Part shown: piece by piece, positions 18,648 to 24,634 of the stretch | How positions within the stretch are numbered: position 1 is the stretch's first letter | How the letters are laid out: every line of letters begins with the position of its first letter | Assembly: GCA_029553505.1 (NCBI GenBank) | Contig: JAKPKY010000069.1 | Coordinates: 1-40,379, forward strand | Source of the DNA: Planctomycetota bacterium | Lineage (GTDB): Bacteria > Planctomycetota > Phycisphaerae > SM23-33 | Direction of reading: 5' to 3' | Length of the DNA: 40,379 nt | The notes under the pieces: model-generated | Databases searched by the model: none | What the model was told of the DNA's origin: nothing | The model's input: only the letters and a program-made list of their open reading frames with translations | Position numbers and translations under genes: made by a program

Positions 18648-19349
18648 TTACGGCCGCTCGCCCGCGTGCGGCGCGCTGACGGTTTCGGCTTGCACCGCTT
18701 CCATCATTCGGCGCGAGAGGATGATTTTCCGCACGTACAGCAGGTCGCGGAGTTCCTGCCCCGGCTCGCCCTGCTGCCGCTCGTGCAGCACGTACGGTCC
18801 GTGGCGCCGGCCGGCGCTCTCGCACCAGATCGGCTGGCCCTTGATCGTGCCGGAAAGCTCCGACCCGTCGATCAGGCGGAGCTTCCATAACAGGCGGCGG
18901 TAGGGGTACTTCTGACCGGTGTAGACGCGTTCGGGCTCGCCCATGGCCTTCCATCGCCAGTACAGTTCCATCCGCTCCTCGACGATCTCGGGCGTGATGC
19001 TCAGCACCGCGATCAGCGGCACGCGCCGCCAGCTTTGTCGCTCCTCCACGTATACCAGCAGCGGCTGCTCGCGCGTGGTGAAGATCGTCCCGGCCAGCAG
19101 CGTGCCGTCGGACAGCAGCATCGCGCCGGGCAGGGCGTCCTCGCGCGGCGGCGCTTGGGCGAAGGGGTCGCGTCCCGCGTCGGCCGGAGCGCCCGCCGGC
19201 GCGGTCGTCGTGGCCGGCGCGGCGTCGGATTGCCGCTCCAGCCAGGCGTCGAAGTCGCCGCGCGGCTTGGCGCGCGTGGCGGGTTGATCGCCCGCGGCAA
19301 TTCCCGCCGCCAGCGCCGCCAACACGCAGATTCTCATCGCTGTGCCCAT
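18648..19349 (-). CDS. Secreted or membrane-associated protein of unknown function
   Basis: The ATG at 19349 is chosen for GGAG six bases upstream. The frame continues upstream only because it reads into the inserted repeat at 19418-19546. The 233-residue product has a hydrophobic N-terminus (MRICVLAALAAGIAAG) that looks like a signal peptide, a Pro/Ala-rich stretch, and then two similar short beta units: MLLSDGTLLAGTIFTTREQP and LRLIDGSELSGTIKGQPIW, each of the form L.DG..L.GTI. The repeated unit resembles small SH3-like/Sm-like beta folds that read a tag on a surface, but no family is certain. It lies upstream of topA on the same strand with 192 bp between. Confidence 0.55.
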   Translation of the reverse strand: MGTAMRICVLAALAAGIAAGDQPATRAKPRGDFDAWLERQSDAAPATTTAPAGAPADAGRDPFAQAPPREDALPGAMLLSDGTLLAGTIFTTREQPLLVYVEERQSWRRVPLIAVLSITPEIVEERMELYWRWKAMGEPERVYTGQKYPYRRLLWKLRLIDGSELSGTIKGQPIWCESAGRRHGPYVLHERQQGEPGQELRDLLYVRKIILSRRMMEAVQAETVSAPHAGERP

Positions 19350-19417
19350 GGTCCGCTCCGCGCCGTCCAATATCGCCTGCCGCCGCCGGCCGGGCAAGAC
19401 TCTTTCGAACGGCAGGC

Positions 19418-19546
19418 TGCTCTGTTGAAAACATCTGTTCCCGGGATGGGTGGCACGCTTTGCTCGCAAAGCGTGTTGCTGAATTCGCAAAGAACACGGC
19501 TTGCAAGCAAGCCGTGCCACCCTTTTCAGATGTTTTCCACAGAGCA
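19418..19546. mobile_element. MITE copy 1: 129 bp, 16-bp terminal inverted repeats
   Basis: The ends are TGCTCTGTTGAAAACA (19418-19433) and TGTTTTCCACAGAGCA (19531-19546), inverted with one mismatch. Flanks show CGGCAGGC on both sides (19410-19417 and 19548-19555), an 8-bp target duplication (8 of 9 if one more base is counted). Inside are two strong hairpins, CACGCTTTGC/GCAAAGCGTG (19454-19475) and CACGGCTTGC/GCAAGCCGTG (19495-19516), joined by an arm-to-arm inverted repeat GGGTGGCACG/CGTGCCACCC. It has no coding capacity. It has landed inside heptad-repeat DNA. Copy 2 at 25987-26116 is in the opposite orientation. Confidence 0.85.
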
Positions 19547-19624
19547 GCGGCAGGCTTCAGGAAAAGCGGCCCGAGGCGCCCTGCGGCCGGTAGCCTGTAG
19601 TCAGTAGCCGGTAGCCTGTAGTCA
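19547..19624. repeat. Heptad element A with conserved core (cut by the MITE)
   Basis: A short left arm (CGGCAGGCTTCAGG) leads to the core AAAAGCGGCCCGAGGCGCCC (19562-19581), then heptads in exact phase from 19589: GGTAGCC, TGTAGTC, AGTAGCC, GGTAGCC, TGTAGTC. The MITE interrupts the left arm, and the duplicated CGGCAGGC shows the original sequence. Elements B (22179), C (23764) and D (24277) share the plan. Confidence 0.82.
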
Positions 19625-19717
19625 TTTGAGGGAAGAAATGCGATGATGGTGCGGGCGGGCGACACTTGGGCGCGGCAACTCCCTGGGCGGCCGCCGGGGC
19701 AAGCAGGGAACACTCCC

Positions 19718-20644
19718 ATGCCGCTGAACGTCCTGTTCATCGCCGGGTGCGGACGGTCCGGCAGCACGCTGCTGTCGCGGATGCTCGGGCAGGTCGGCGG
19801 CTTCTGCGACATCGGCGAGCTGCACTATCTCTGGAAGGCCGGCTACGGGCGGAACTACCCCTGCGGCTGCGGAAAGGCGTTCCGCGAGTGCGAGTTCTGG
19901 ACGGCCGTCACGCGCGCCGCCCTGGGCGACCTGGCGGAGCGCGACGTCCTGGCCATTCGCGGGCGACTGCACCGGATCGCGCGGGTCCGCCGCCGGCCGC
20001 GAATCCTCCAGCCGCTGCTGAAGACGCCCGCCTGGCGCGCCGACCTCCGCGCCTACGGCGGGCTTCTCCGCGAGATCCTCTCCGAGGTCCAGGCGCGGAC
20101 GAGTTGCCGCGTGATCGTCGATTCCTCCAAGGTTCCGCCGCACGGGCTGGCGCTGGCGGCCGCCGGCGACGTGCGGCTGCACGTCGTCCACCTCGTCCGC
20201 GACCCGCGCGCGATGGCCTTCTCCTGGCAGCGACGCAAGACGATCCCCAACCCCGGCGGCGAGCCCATCGAGATGTACCGCATGGGCTACGCCAAGAGCG
20301 CCCGCTACTGGAACCGCGACAACCATGCCGCGGCCGAACTGGAGGATCGCGCCGAGTCCTACCTGCTGCTGCGCTACGAGGACCTGGTGGCCGCCCCGGG
20401 CGCGACGATGCGCACAATCCTCGCGCCGCTCGGCGCGCCCGACGCCGATTTGGGCTTCCTCGCCGGCGGCGAGGTGGCGCTTCCGCCGTCGCATTCCATC
20501 TCGGGCAACCCGATGCGGTTCGAATCCGGCGCGATCCCCATCCGCCCGGACACGGAATGGCAGGACGCCATCGACCCCGCAGGCCGCCGCACCGTCACGC
20601 GCATCACCCGCCGCCTCCGCGAACGGTACGGCTACGCCGACTAG
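19718..20644 (+). CDS. Sulfotransferase-family protein
   Basis: The start at 19718 gives MPLNVLFIAGCGRSGSTLLS, the usual beginning, with AGGGA upstream; an earlier in-frame ATG at 19643 would add 25 unlike residues. The 308-residue protein binds PAPS through the 5'-phosphosulfate loop GCGRSGSTLLSR (residues 10-21) and the 3'-phosphate motif VVHLVRDPRAMAFS (about 165-178). A Cys cluster NYPCGCGKAFRECEFW follows the loop and is found in bacterial members of this family. These enzymes transfer sulfate to sugars, lipids or tyrosine; the acceptor cannot be told. It stands alone between repeats. Sulfated glycans are common in the environments of Planctomycetota, which makes a glycan acceptor plausible. 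Confidence 0.87.
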   Translation: MPLNVLFIAGCGRSGSTLLSRMLGQVGGFCDIGELHYLWKAGYGRNYPCGCGKAFRECEFWTAVTRAALGDLAERDVLAIRGRLHRIARVRRRPRILQPLLKTPAWRADLRAYGGLLREILSEVQARTSCRVIVDSSKVPPHGLALAAAGDVRLHVVHLVRDPRAMAFSWQRRKTIPNPGGEPIEMYRMGYAKSARYWNRDNHAAAELEDRAESYLLLRYEDLVAAPGATMRTILAPLGAPDADLGFLAGGEVALPPSHSISGNPMRFESGAIPIRPDTEWQDAIDPAGRRTVTRITRRLRERYGYAD

Positions 20645-20663
20645 CGCCGAGACGCGGAGCGCG

Positions 20664-20755
20664 GTTTTTACACGCCCCCTGTGTCAACAGGGGCCGATTG
20701 CGCCGTGACTCACAACAGCAGGAACCCCCGCGTGACCGCGGGGGCTTGTTAAATC
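20664..20755. repeat. BIME: two inverted REPs after the sulfotransferase gene
   Basis: It begins GTTTTTACACGCCCCC and ends GGGGGCTTGTTAAATCC. Hairpins are CCCCTGT-GTCA-ACAGGGG (about 20676-20693) and CCCCCGCG-TGAC-CGCGGGGG (20725-20744). It is the same unit as at 15600-15692, 5 kb away, with compensated changes in the first stem. Likely mobilised by the RAYT. Confidence 0.85.
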
Positions 20756-20789
20756 CACTCCCCCTGCGCCTGAAGCCGGGTGTTTTACT

Positions 20790-20817
20790 TTGACTTTTCG
20801 CCCCCGTCGGATAGCAT
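20790..20817 (+). promoter_or_regulatory. Putative promoter for the PDZ/NTF2 gene
   Basis: TTGACT (20790-20795) and TAGCAT (20812-20817) have a 16-bp spacer. The -10 overlaps a palindrome (20813-20828), which would place a bound protein directly on the promoter. The leader would be about 140 nt. Confidence 0.45.
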
Positions 20818-20828
20818 GGAACCATGCT
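20813..20828. promoter_or_regulatory. Operator-like palindrome AGCATGG-AA-CCATGCT
   Basis: Two perfect 7-bp inverted arms with a 2-bp centre overlap the predicted -10 and start site. Nothing similar was seen elsewhere in the window, so the regulator is unknown. Confidence 0.5.
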
Positions 20829-20966
20829 GTGGGGACAACGAACCATTCCGGGTGGAACCGCGCATCCTCTCCTCAATCGCGCCGCCGCGCGACGGCGGGC
20901 GCTTATGACACATAAGAATTCCTGCCCCGTTTCCCCCCACGAATGGAAACTTGCGGAGAACTGGAT

Positions 20967-22133
20967 ATGCAACGCGCAGTGACGGCCGGTCTCGTGCTCC
21001 TGTGCCTCTGGGCTCCGGCGCGCGGGGCCGACGACGCGGAAGCCGTGCACAAGCTCCTGGATGCCGTCGAGCAGGCCTGGGCCGGGCACGACAGGAAGTC
21101 CCTGGAATCCTGCTGCGCGGATCGCATGCTGGCGATCGTCTCCCGCCCGGGCAGTCCGCTGGGGGCCTTCGTGGGCGGAAAGAAGGAGGTTTTGGCCCAG
21201 ACGGCCAAGGTGTGGACCCGCGTGGTCAGCCACCAGTTTGTCGAACGGAAGATCGTCGTCGAGGGCGGCATGGCCTGGATGTGGCTGACGGTCGCCGACA
21301 AGCTGGACGACGGCAATGGCAGGCTCGCTCACGTCCTGAACGTCGCGGTGCGGGAGGGGGAATCGTGGAAGCTGTGTTTGAGCATGCCGCAACTGTTTCG
21401 TCCCGGCGTGGTCGTGGGCGAAGTGCCCGACGGCACGCCGGCGGCTCGCGCCGACCTGCGCCCCGGCGATGTGATCCTGACCGTCAACGGGAGCGAACCG
21501 GCGGTCCCCGGCGACGGGCGGAACGCGACCAGTCCGCCTTCCGGCGGCACGCGCGTGGTCGTGCGGCGCGGCGGGCGGAGCCTGGAACTGTCCGTCGGGC
21601 AATGGCCGGGCGGCGCGACGCTGGTTCCTCAAGGCGTGCCGGTGGAGCCGGCCGTCCTCTTGGACCCGGAAAAGCCTCACGGGGTGAAGGCCCGCCTGAA
21701 GGAGGAGTTCGCGGCAATTGTCACGAACGATCCGGAGCGGTTTCAGAAGGTCTGGTGCCCGGCCGGGCTGCTGGCGATCATTCCTCCCGATCCCCGGGAT
21801 CGGCGCGCCAGGCTGCTGGACAGTCAGTCCTATCGCACCTGGTCGGACGAGCAGATGCGGAACCTTCGCCGGGACTACGATCTGGCGGCAACGTCGCTGG
21901 CGGACGTTCAGGCCATTTGCGGAGACGACGTCGCCGTGGCGACGGGGCGTTTCCGGTCCGTCCGCCGGGACGCCGAAAAGACGCCGGTGTCCTTTCCCGT
22001 CGGCATCAAGGTCTACGTGCGGCAGGGCGAGGAGTGGTATTTTGCGGCCGCCATTCCGTTGCAAACGGTATTCGGACCGCTTGCGCCACCCGCCCACGCG
22101 ACGGACAATGCCAGGAAGGGGCAGGGGGGATAA
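20967..22133 (+). CDS. Secreted protein: PDZ domain between two NTF2/SnoaL-like domains
   Basis: The ATG at 20967 follows GGAGA and starts a signal peptide (MQRAVTAGLVLLCLWAPARG). The 388-residue protein has an NTF2/DUF4440-like domain (about 25-135: HKLLDAVEQAWAGHD at the start, W-rich strands, REGESWKL at the end), then a PDZ domain (about 146-205: GVVVGEVPDGTPAARADLRP, GDVILTVNG), then a second NTF2-like domain (about 225-370: VKARLKEEFAAIVTND, ending VRQGEEWYFAAAI). No protease Ser or His is visible, so this is not a DegP- or Ctp-type protease. A sensor, chaperone or scaffold role in the periplasm is inference. The domain order is unusual. Confidence 0.7.
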   Translation: MQRAVTAGLVLLCLWAPARGADDAEAVHKLLDAVEQAWAGHDRKSLESCCADRMLAIVSRPGSPLGAFVGGKKEVLAQTAKVWTRVVSHQFVERKIVVEGGMAWMWLTVADKLDDGNGRLAHVLNVAVREGESWKLCLSMPQLFRPGVVVGEVPDGTPAARADLRPGDVILTVNGSEPAVPGDGRNATSPPSGGTRVVVRRGGRSLELSVGQWPGGATLVPQGVPVEPAVLLDPEKPHGVKARLKEEFAAIVTNDPERFQKVWCPAGLLAIIPPDPRDRRARLLDSQSYRTWSDEQMRNLRRDYDLAATSLADVQAICGDDVAVATGRFRSVRRDAEKTPVSFPVGIKVYVRQGEEWYFAAAIPLQTVFGPLAPPAHATDNARKGQGG

Positions 22134-22178
22134 GAATAATGACGTTCAGGAACTTTCGCCATAAGGCGACAGTCTAAT

Positions 22179-22272
22179 AGACATCAGGCTACAGACATCA
22201 GGCTTCAGTGAAAACGGCCCGAGGCGCCCTGATGCCTGAAGCCTTTCGCCTGTGGTCTGAAACCTGGAGCCG
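22179..22272. repeat. Heptad element B with conserved core
   Basis: Left arm heptads AGACATC, AGGCTAC, AGACATC, AGGCTTC (22179-22206), core AGTG then AAAACGGCCCGAGGCGCCCT (22211-22230), right arm GATGCCT, GAAGCCT, TTCGCCT, GTGGTCT, GAAACCT, GGAGCCG (22231-22272). Both arms keep exact 7-bp phase, and the AGGCT words of one arm are inverted (AGCCT) in the other, so a long imperfect hairpin can form around the core. Confidence 0.85.
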
Positions 22273-22331
22273 TGGGAATAATAGGGCAGGCATCTTTTCA
22301 TCACAGTGACGGGAAATGAAGGAGTTTTGTC

Positions 22332-23441
22332 ATGGCCGTCGAATTCCGCTGTGAGAAGTGCGGCAAGATCCTGAACGTCAACGCGGAACCCGGCAGCGCG
22401 ACCCGCTGCCCGCACTGCGGCAGGAAGGTCGTGACGCCGGCGGGGCTGGCGTCGCTTCCCCGCCCGCAAGTGCCCCCCGAACGACGGATCGCCTCCCCGG
22501 CCGCGGCGCCTGCCCCGCGGGAATGCTACGAGGAAGAGAGCGCCGTCCTGGGCGCGATGGCGGGCGTCATGCCCTGGGTCATCAGCCTTTTCTTCCACGT
22601 CGGCCTGGGGCTGATCATGGCCTTCGTGACGCTGTTCGTCGTCGAGAGCCGGAATCCCGAAAACGTGGTGATTCCCAACCTTTATCGGGGAGAACTGCGC
22701 GGCGCCGCCCTCACACCGCCCGCCAGCGACCCGACACACGAGAAGACCCCGCGGCCGTCGCAGAGCGCCCAATACAGCCGGCAGGAAACGAACATCCCGC
22801 GGAACATGGCGCAGACGAAGACGCCGGTTCGCCTGATCGGCGCGGGGGCCGGGGCGATGGGCATTGCCACGCCGCCGGGGTTGTCGATGGGCAGGCCCAG
22901 CGGGCCGCGCAGCGTGTTGCTCGAGCAGGGGGGGAATGGCCACCACGTCGTCTACGTCGTGGATCGCAGCGGGTCGATGAGCGAGTCGTTCGGCTTCGTC
23001 CGAAACCAGATCATCCGGTCCATTTCGGAACTGGGCAAGCGTCAGTACTTTCACGTGATCCTCTTTTCCGACGGCCCGCCGCTGGAGAATCCGCCGGGAA
23101 GCCTGCTGTCCGCCACGGACGCCAACAAGATGGCGACGGCCGATTTCCTCCGCTCGGTCGAGGCGCAAGGACAGACCAACCCCGTGCCGGCTCTGAACGC
23201 CGCCTTCCGGGCGCTCCAGGGCGCCACGCCGTTGCCCGGCAAACTGATCTACCTCCTGACGGACGGGCGGTTCCCCGACAACGACGCCGTGCTGAAACTC
23301 ATCGAGGCCAACAACCGCGACCGGTCGGTGCACTTTTTCACCTACCTGTACGGCCCGCCGGACCCGCAGTTCGAGAAGATTCTCGAGCGGATTGCCTCGG
23401 AGAACGGCGGACGATACAGACGCGTCAGCCAGGATGAATAG
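22332..23441 (+). CDS. Zinc-ribbon, single-pass VWA-domain protein
   Basis: AAGGAG precedes the ATG. The 369-residue protein begins with a four-Cys zinc ribbon (FRCEKCG...RCPHCGRK, residues 5-35), a membrane helix (about 84-105: VISLFFHVGLGLIMAFVTLF), and a Pro/Gln-rich segment resembling TonB-like linkers. A von Willebrand A domain follows, with the MIDAS DRSGS at D211/S213/S215 and a conserved LTDGRFPDND near 312. VWA domains bind metal and protein partners. The zinc-ribbon plus helix head is shared with the gene at 13302, pointing to a common envelope theme. Its function and partner are unknown. It ends a few bases before a heptad array. Confidence 0.75.
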   Translation: MAVEFRCEKCGKILNVNAEPGSATRCPHCGRKVVTPAGLASLPRPQVPPERRIASPAAAPAPRECYEEESAVLGAMAGVMPWVISLFFHVGLGLIMAFVTLFVVESRNPENVVIPNLYRGELRGAALTPPASDPTHEKTPRPSQSAQYSRQETNIPRNMAQTKTPVRLIGAGAGAMGIATPPGLSMGRPSGPRSVLLEQGGNGHHVVYVVDRSGSMSESFGFVRNQIIRSISELGKRQYFHVILFSDGPPLENPPGSLLSATDANKMATADFLRSVEAQGQTNPVPALNAAFRALQGATPLPGKLIYLLTDGRFPDNDAVLKLIEANNRDRSVHFFTYLYGPPDPQFEKILERIASENGGRYRRVSQDE

Positions 23442-23447
23442 GGGAGA

Positions 23448-23482
23448 GCAGGCGGCAGGCGAAAGGGCTCAGGCTACAGGCC
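23448..23482. repeat. Heptad array E (one arm only)
   Basis: Five 7-mers in phase: GCAGGCG, GCAGGCG, AAAGGGC, TCAGGCT, ACAGGCC. It has the AGGC words of the left arms of elements B and D but no core. It fills most of the gap between two genes and ends 17 bp before the next start codon. Confidence 0.75.
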
Positions 23483-23499
23483 GTCGGAGAGGGTGGGTC

Positions 23500-23754
23500 A
23501 TGAAACCATATCTGGTGGGCGTGAACGGATTTTTCATGGCTGCGGTTCTCGTGCTGGCGTTTCTGGTCGATGGCAACGGAAACTTCCCGGGATTGAACGA
23601 CGCGGCATCGACGGCCGTGAGCGTGGGGGTGTTCGTTGCGGCGTTTCTTTCGGCCGGCTTGCTGATACTCCGAGGCCGCGGCAGGGCGCGCGGGCTGGGG
23701 GCCGCACTGGCAATCCTGTACGTCGCGATGCTCCTGCCGCTGGTCTTGCCCTGA
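23500..23754 (+). CDS. Small membrane protein, three predicted helices
   Basis: The ATG at 23500 has GGAGAGGG just upstream. The 84-residue product begins MKPYLVGVNGFFMAAVLVLA and carries three hydrophobic segments (about 5-22, 38-58 and 65-83), ending ILYVAMLLPLVLP, with basic residues RGRGRARG between the last two. No family is recognised. It follows the VWA gene by 58 bp, with heptad array E in between, so it could share its transcript. Confidence 0.55.
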   Translation: MKPYLVGVNGFFMAAVLVLAFLVDGNGNFPGLNDAASTAVSVGVFVAAFLSAGLLILRGRGRARGLGAALAILYVAMLLPLVLP

Positions 23755-23763
23755 GGGGAAAAA

Positions 23764-23890
23764 AGGCGATAGGGCTCAAACTACAGGCGACAGATTCCTG
23801 ATCGCCGCGGGCTTCTTTCCCTGAAGCCTGAAGTCTGTAGCCTTTGGTCTGAGGCCTGTCGCCTGCTGTCTGTCGCCTGTCGCCTGCTTT
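23764..23890. repeat. Heptad element C, reversed core, longest array
   Basis: Left arm AGGCGAT, AGGGCTC, AAACTAC, AGGCGAC, AGATTCC (23764-23798). The core at 23799-23820, read on the other strand, is GGAAAGAAGCCCGCGGCGAT, so this copy is inverted relative to A, B and D. The right arm has ten 7-mers in exact phase from 23821 (CTGAAGC, CTGAAGT, CTGTAGC, CTTTGGT, CTGAGGC, CTGTCGC, CTGCTGT, CTGTCGC, CTGTCGC, CTGCTTT). It overlaps the stop codon of the tiny gene at 23889. Confidence 0.83.
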
Positions 23891-24023
23891 ACATCTGGGA
23901 CTGCGGCGGCTGGGGGCCTTTCTTCCTGGATTTGGCGACAACGGCCGCCACGGCGGCGCCGACTCCGCCCACGACGGCACACACGATGATCAGCCACCAT
24001 ACGGGAGCAAGGTCCGCTAGCAT
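23889..24023 (-). CDS. 44-residue single-helix membrane protein
   Basis: The minus strand reads MLADLAPVWWLIIVCAVVGG, then VGAAVAAVVAKSRKKG and PQPPQSQM before TAA. One membrane helix (about 9-30) rich in Gly/Ala is followed by a basic stop-transfer stretch (KSRKK) and a Pro/Gln tail. AAGGG lies 8 bp before the ATG. The clear topology signals, the ribosome site and the fit of the stop codon into the edge of element C support a real gene. A perfect 10-bp inverted repeat stands just upstream (24038-24070). Function unknown; size and Gly motifs are like small membrane regulators. Confidence 0.55.
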   Translation of the reverse strand: MLADLAPVWWLIIVCAVVGGVGAAVAAVVAKSRKKGPQPPQSQM

Positions 24024-24037
24024 GTTGTGCCCTTTCC

Positions 24038-24070
24038 AATGACCGGCCGTCGCCACAGGCGCCGGTCATT
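24038..24070 (-). promoter_or_regulatory. Stem-loop upstream of the 44-residue gene
   Basis: AATGACCGGC (24038-24047) and GCCGGTCATT (24061-24070) are perfect 10-bp inverted arms around a 13-nt loop. The stem ends 14 bp before the start codon, directly against its AAGGG. It could control translation as an RNA hairpin or bind a protein as DNA. No T-run follows in either direction. Confidence 0.45.
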
Positions 24071-24276
24071 GTGTCCACGAAGGTTCCAGGGGACTTCACG
24101 CTGACGACCGCCGCCAGCAGTTTCCTCATTATTCGCTGCCCTGGGCGCCAGGGGACCGATCTTGTCGGCAGGCCCGGCGTCGCGGAAGCATCTAACCGGC
24201 GTCGAGACCGGCGATTATGGGCTTGCGAGGTCGTCGACTGTCCCGCGCGGGGACAGATAGCCTCCGTGTCCGAACC

Positions 24277-24372
24277 TCAGGCTCCAGGCATCAGGCATCA
24301 GGCTGCAGGCTTCAGGAAAAACAGCCCGAGGCGCCCTCATGACTGTAGCCTGAGGTCTGGAGCCTGTAGCCC
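24277..24372. repeat. Heptad element D with conserved core
   Basis: Left arm TCAGGCT, CCAGGCA, TCAGGCA, TCAGGCT, GCAGGCT (24277-24311), core TCAGGAAAAACAGCCCGAGG and CGCCCT (24312-24337), right arm CATGACT, GTAGCCT, GAGGTCT, GGAGCCT, GTAGCCC (24338-24372). All are in exact 7-bp phase. The core differs from B at only a few bases, while the heptads themselves differ freely. The stretch 24071-24276 before it shows no gene or clear signal. Confidence 0.85.
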
Positions 24373-24423
24373 GTACAAGATGATGCAAAAGCCTCTGATG
24401 GGCACGACTCGGTTGGTGAGTTC

Positions 24424-24501
24424 GAAGATCGTAGGTCGGAGTTCGTAGGTCGAATGCCCAAAATCGCTTCGAACTTCGCACTCCGACCTTTCGACCTTGC
24501 T
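24424..24501. repeat. Inverted heptad arrays, GTAGGTC type
   Basis: Left arm GAAGATC, GTAGGTC, GGAGTTC, GTAGGTC, GAATGCC (24424-24458), right arm CTTCGAA, CTTCGCA, CTCCGAC, CTTTCGA, CCTTGCT (24467-24501). The right arm read on the other strand has the same GGTCGGAGT words as the left, so the two can pair. The wording is unrelated to elements A-D, but the 7-bp period and inverted layout are the same. Confidence 0.75.
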
Positions 24502-24514
24502 TTAGCTTTCAGCC

Positions 24515-24549
24515 TTTCCCCTGGTTCCGTGTTCCCCTGTTCCCGGTTC
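24515..24549. repeat. Heptad array, GGTTCC type
   Basis: TTTCCCC, TGGTTCC, GTGTTCC, CCTGTTC, CCGGTTC in one phase; a TTCC word recurs every 7-8 bp. No partner arm is visible. It lies 86 bp before the next gene. Confidence 0.6.
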
Positions 24550-24634
24550 CTTCTTGAGCCATTGGCATTTGCCGCGCGAATCGGGTATGGTTTTCGCGTG
24601 GGGCGGGGCGCGAGCGCGAACGGCAGGGCGAGAG

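Noticed and set aside
19350-19520. Longer start for the secreted protein upstream of topA
   Set aside because: The extension reads through the inserted MITE, so it is an accident of the insertion.
23764-23890. CRISPR array
   Set aside because: The repeats are 7 bp, directly adjacent, without spacers of 25-40 bp, and no cas gene is in the window.
23776-24129. Minus-strand open frame of 117 codons over the 44-residue gene
   Set aside because: It runs through heptad repeats in a different frame and has no motif; the smaller gene has better signals.
24071-24634. tRNA or small RNA gene in the repeat-rich gap
   Set aside because: GGTTGGTGAGTTCGAAGATC recalls a T-arm, but no cloverleaf can be drawn; it is part of a heptad array.
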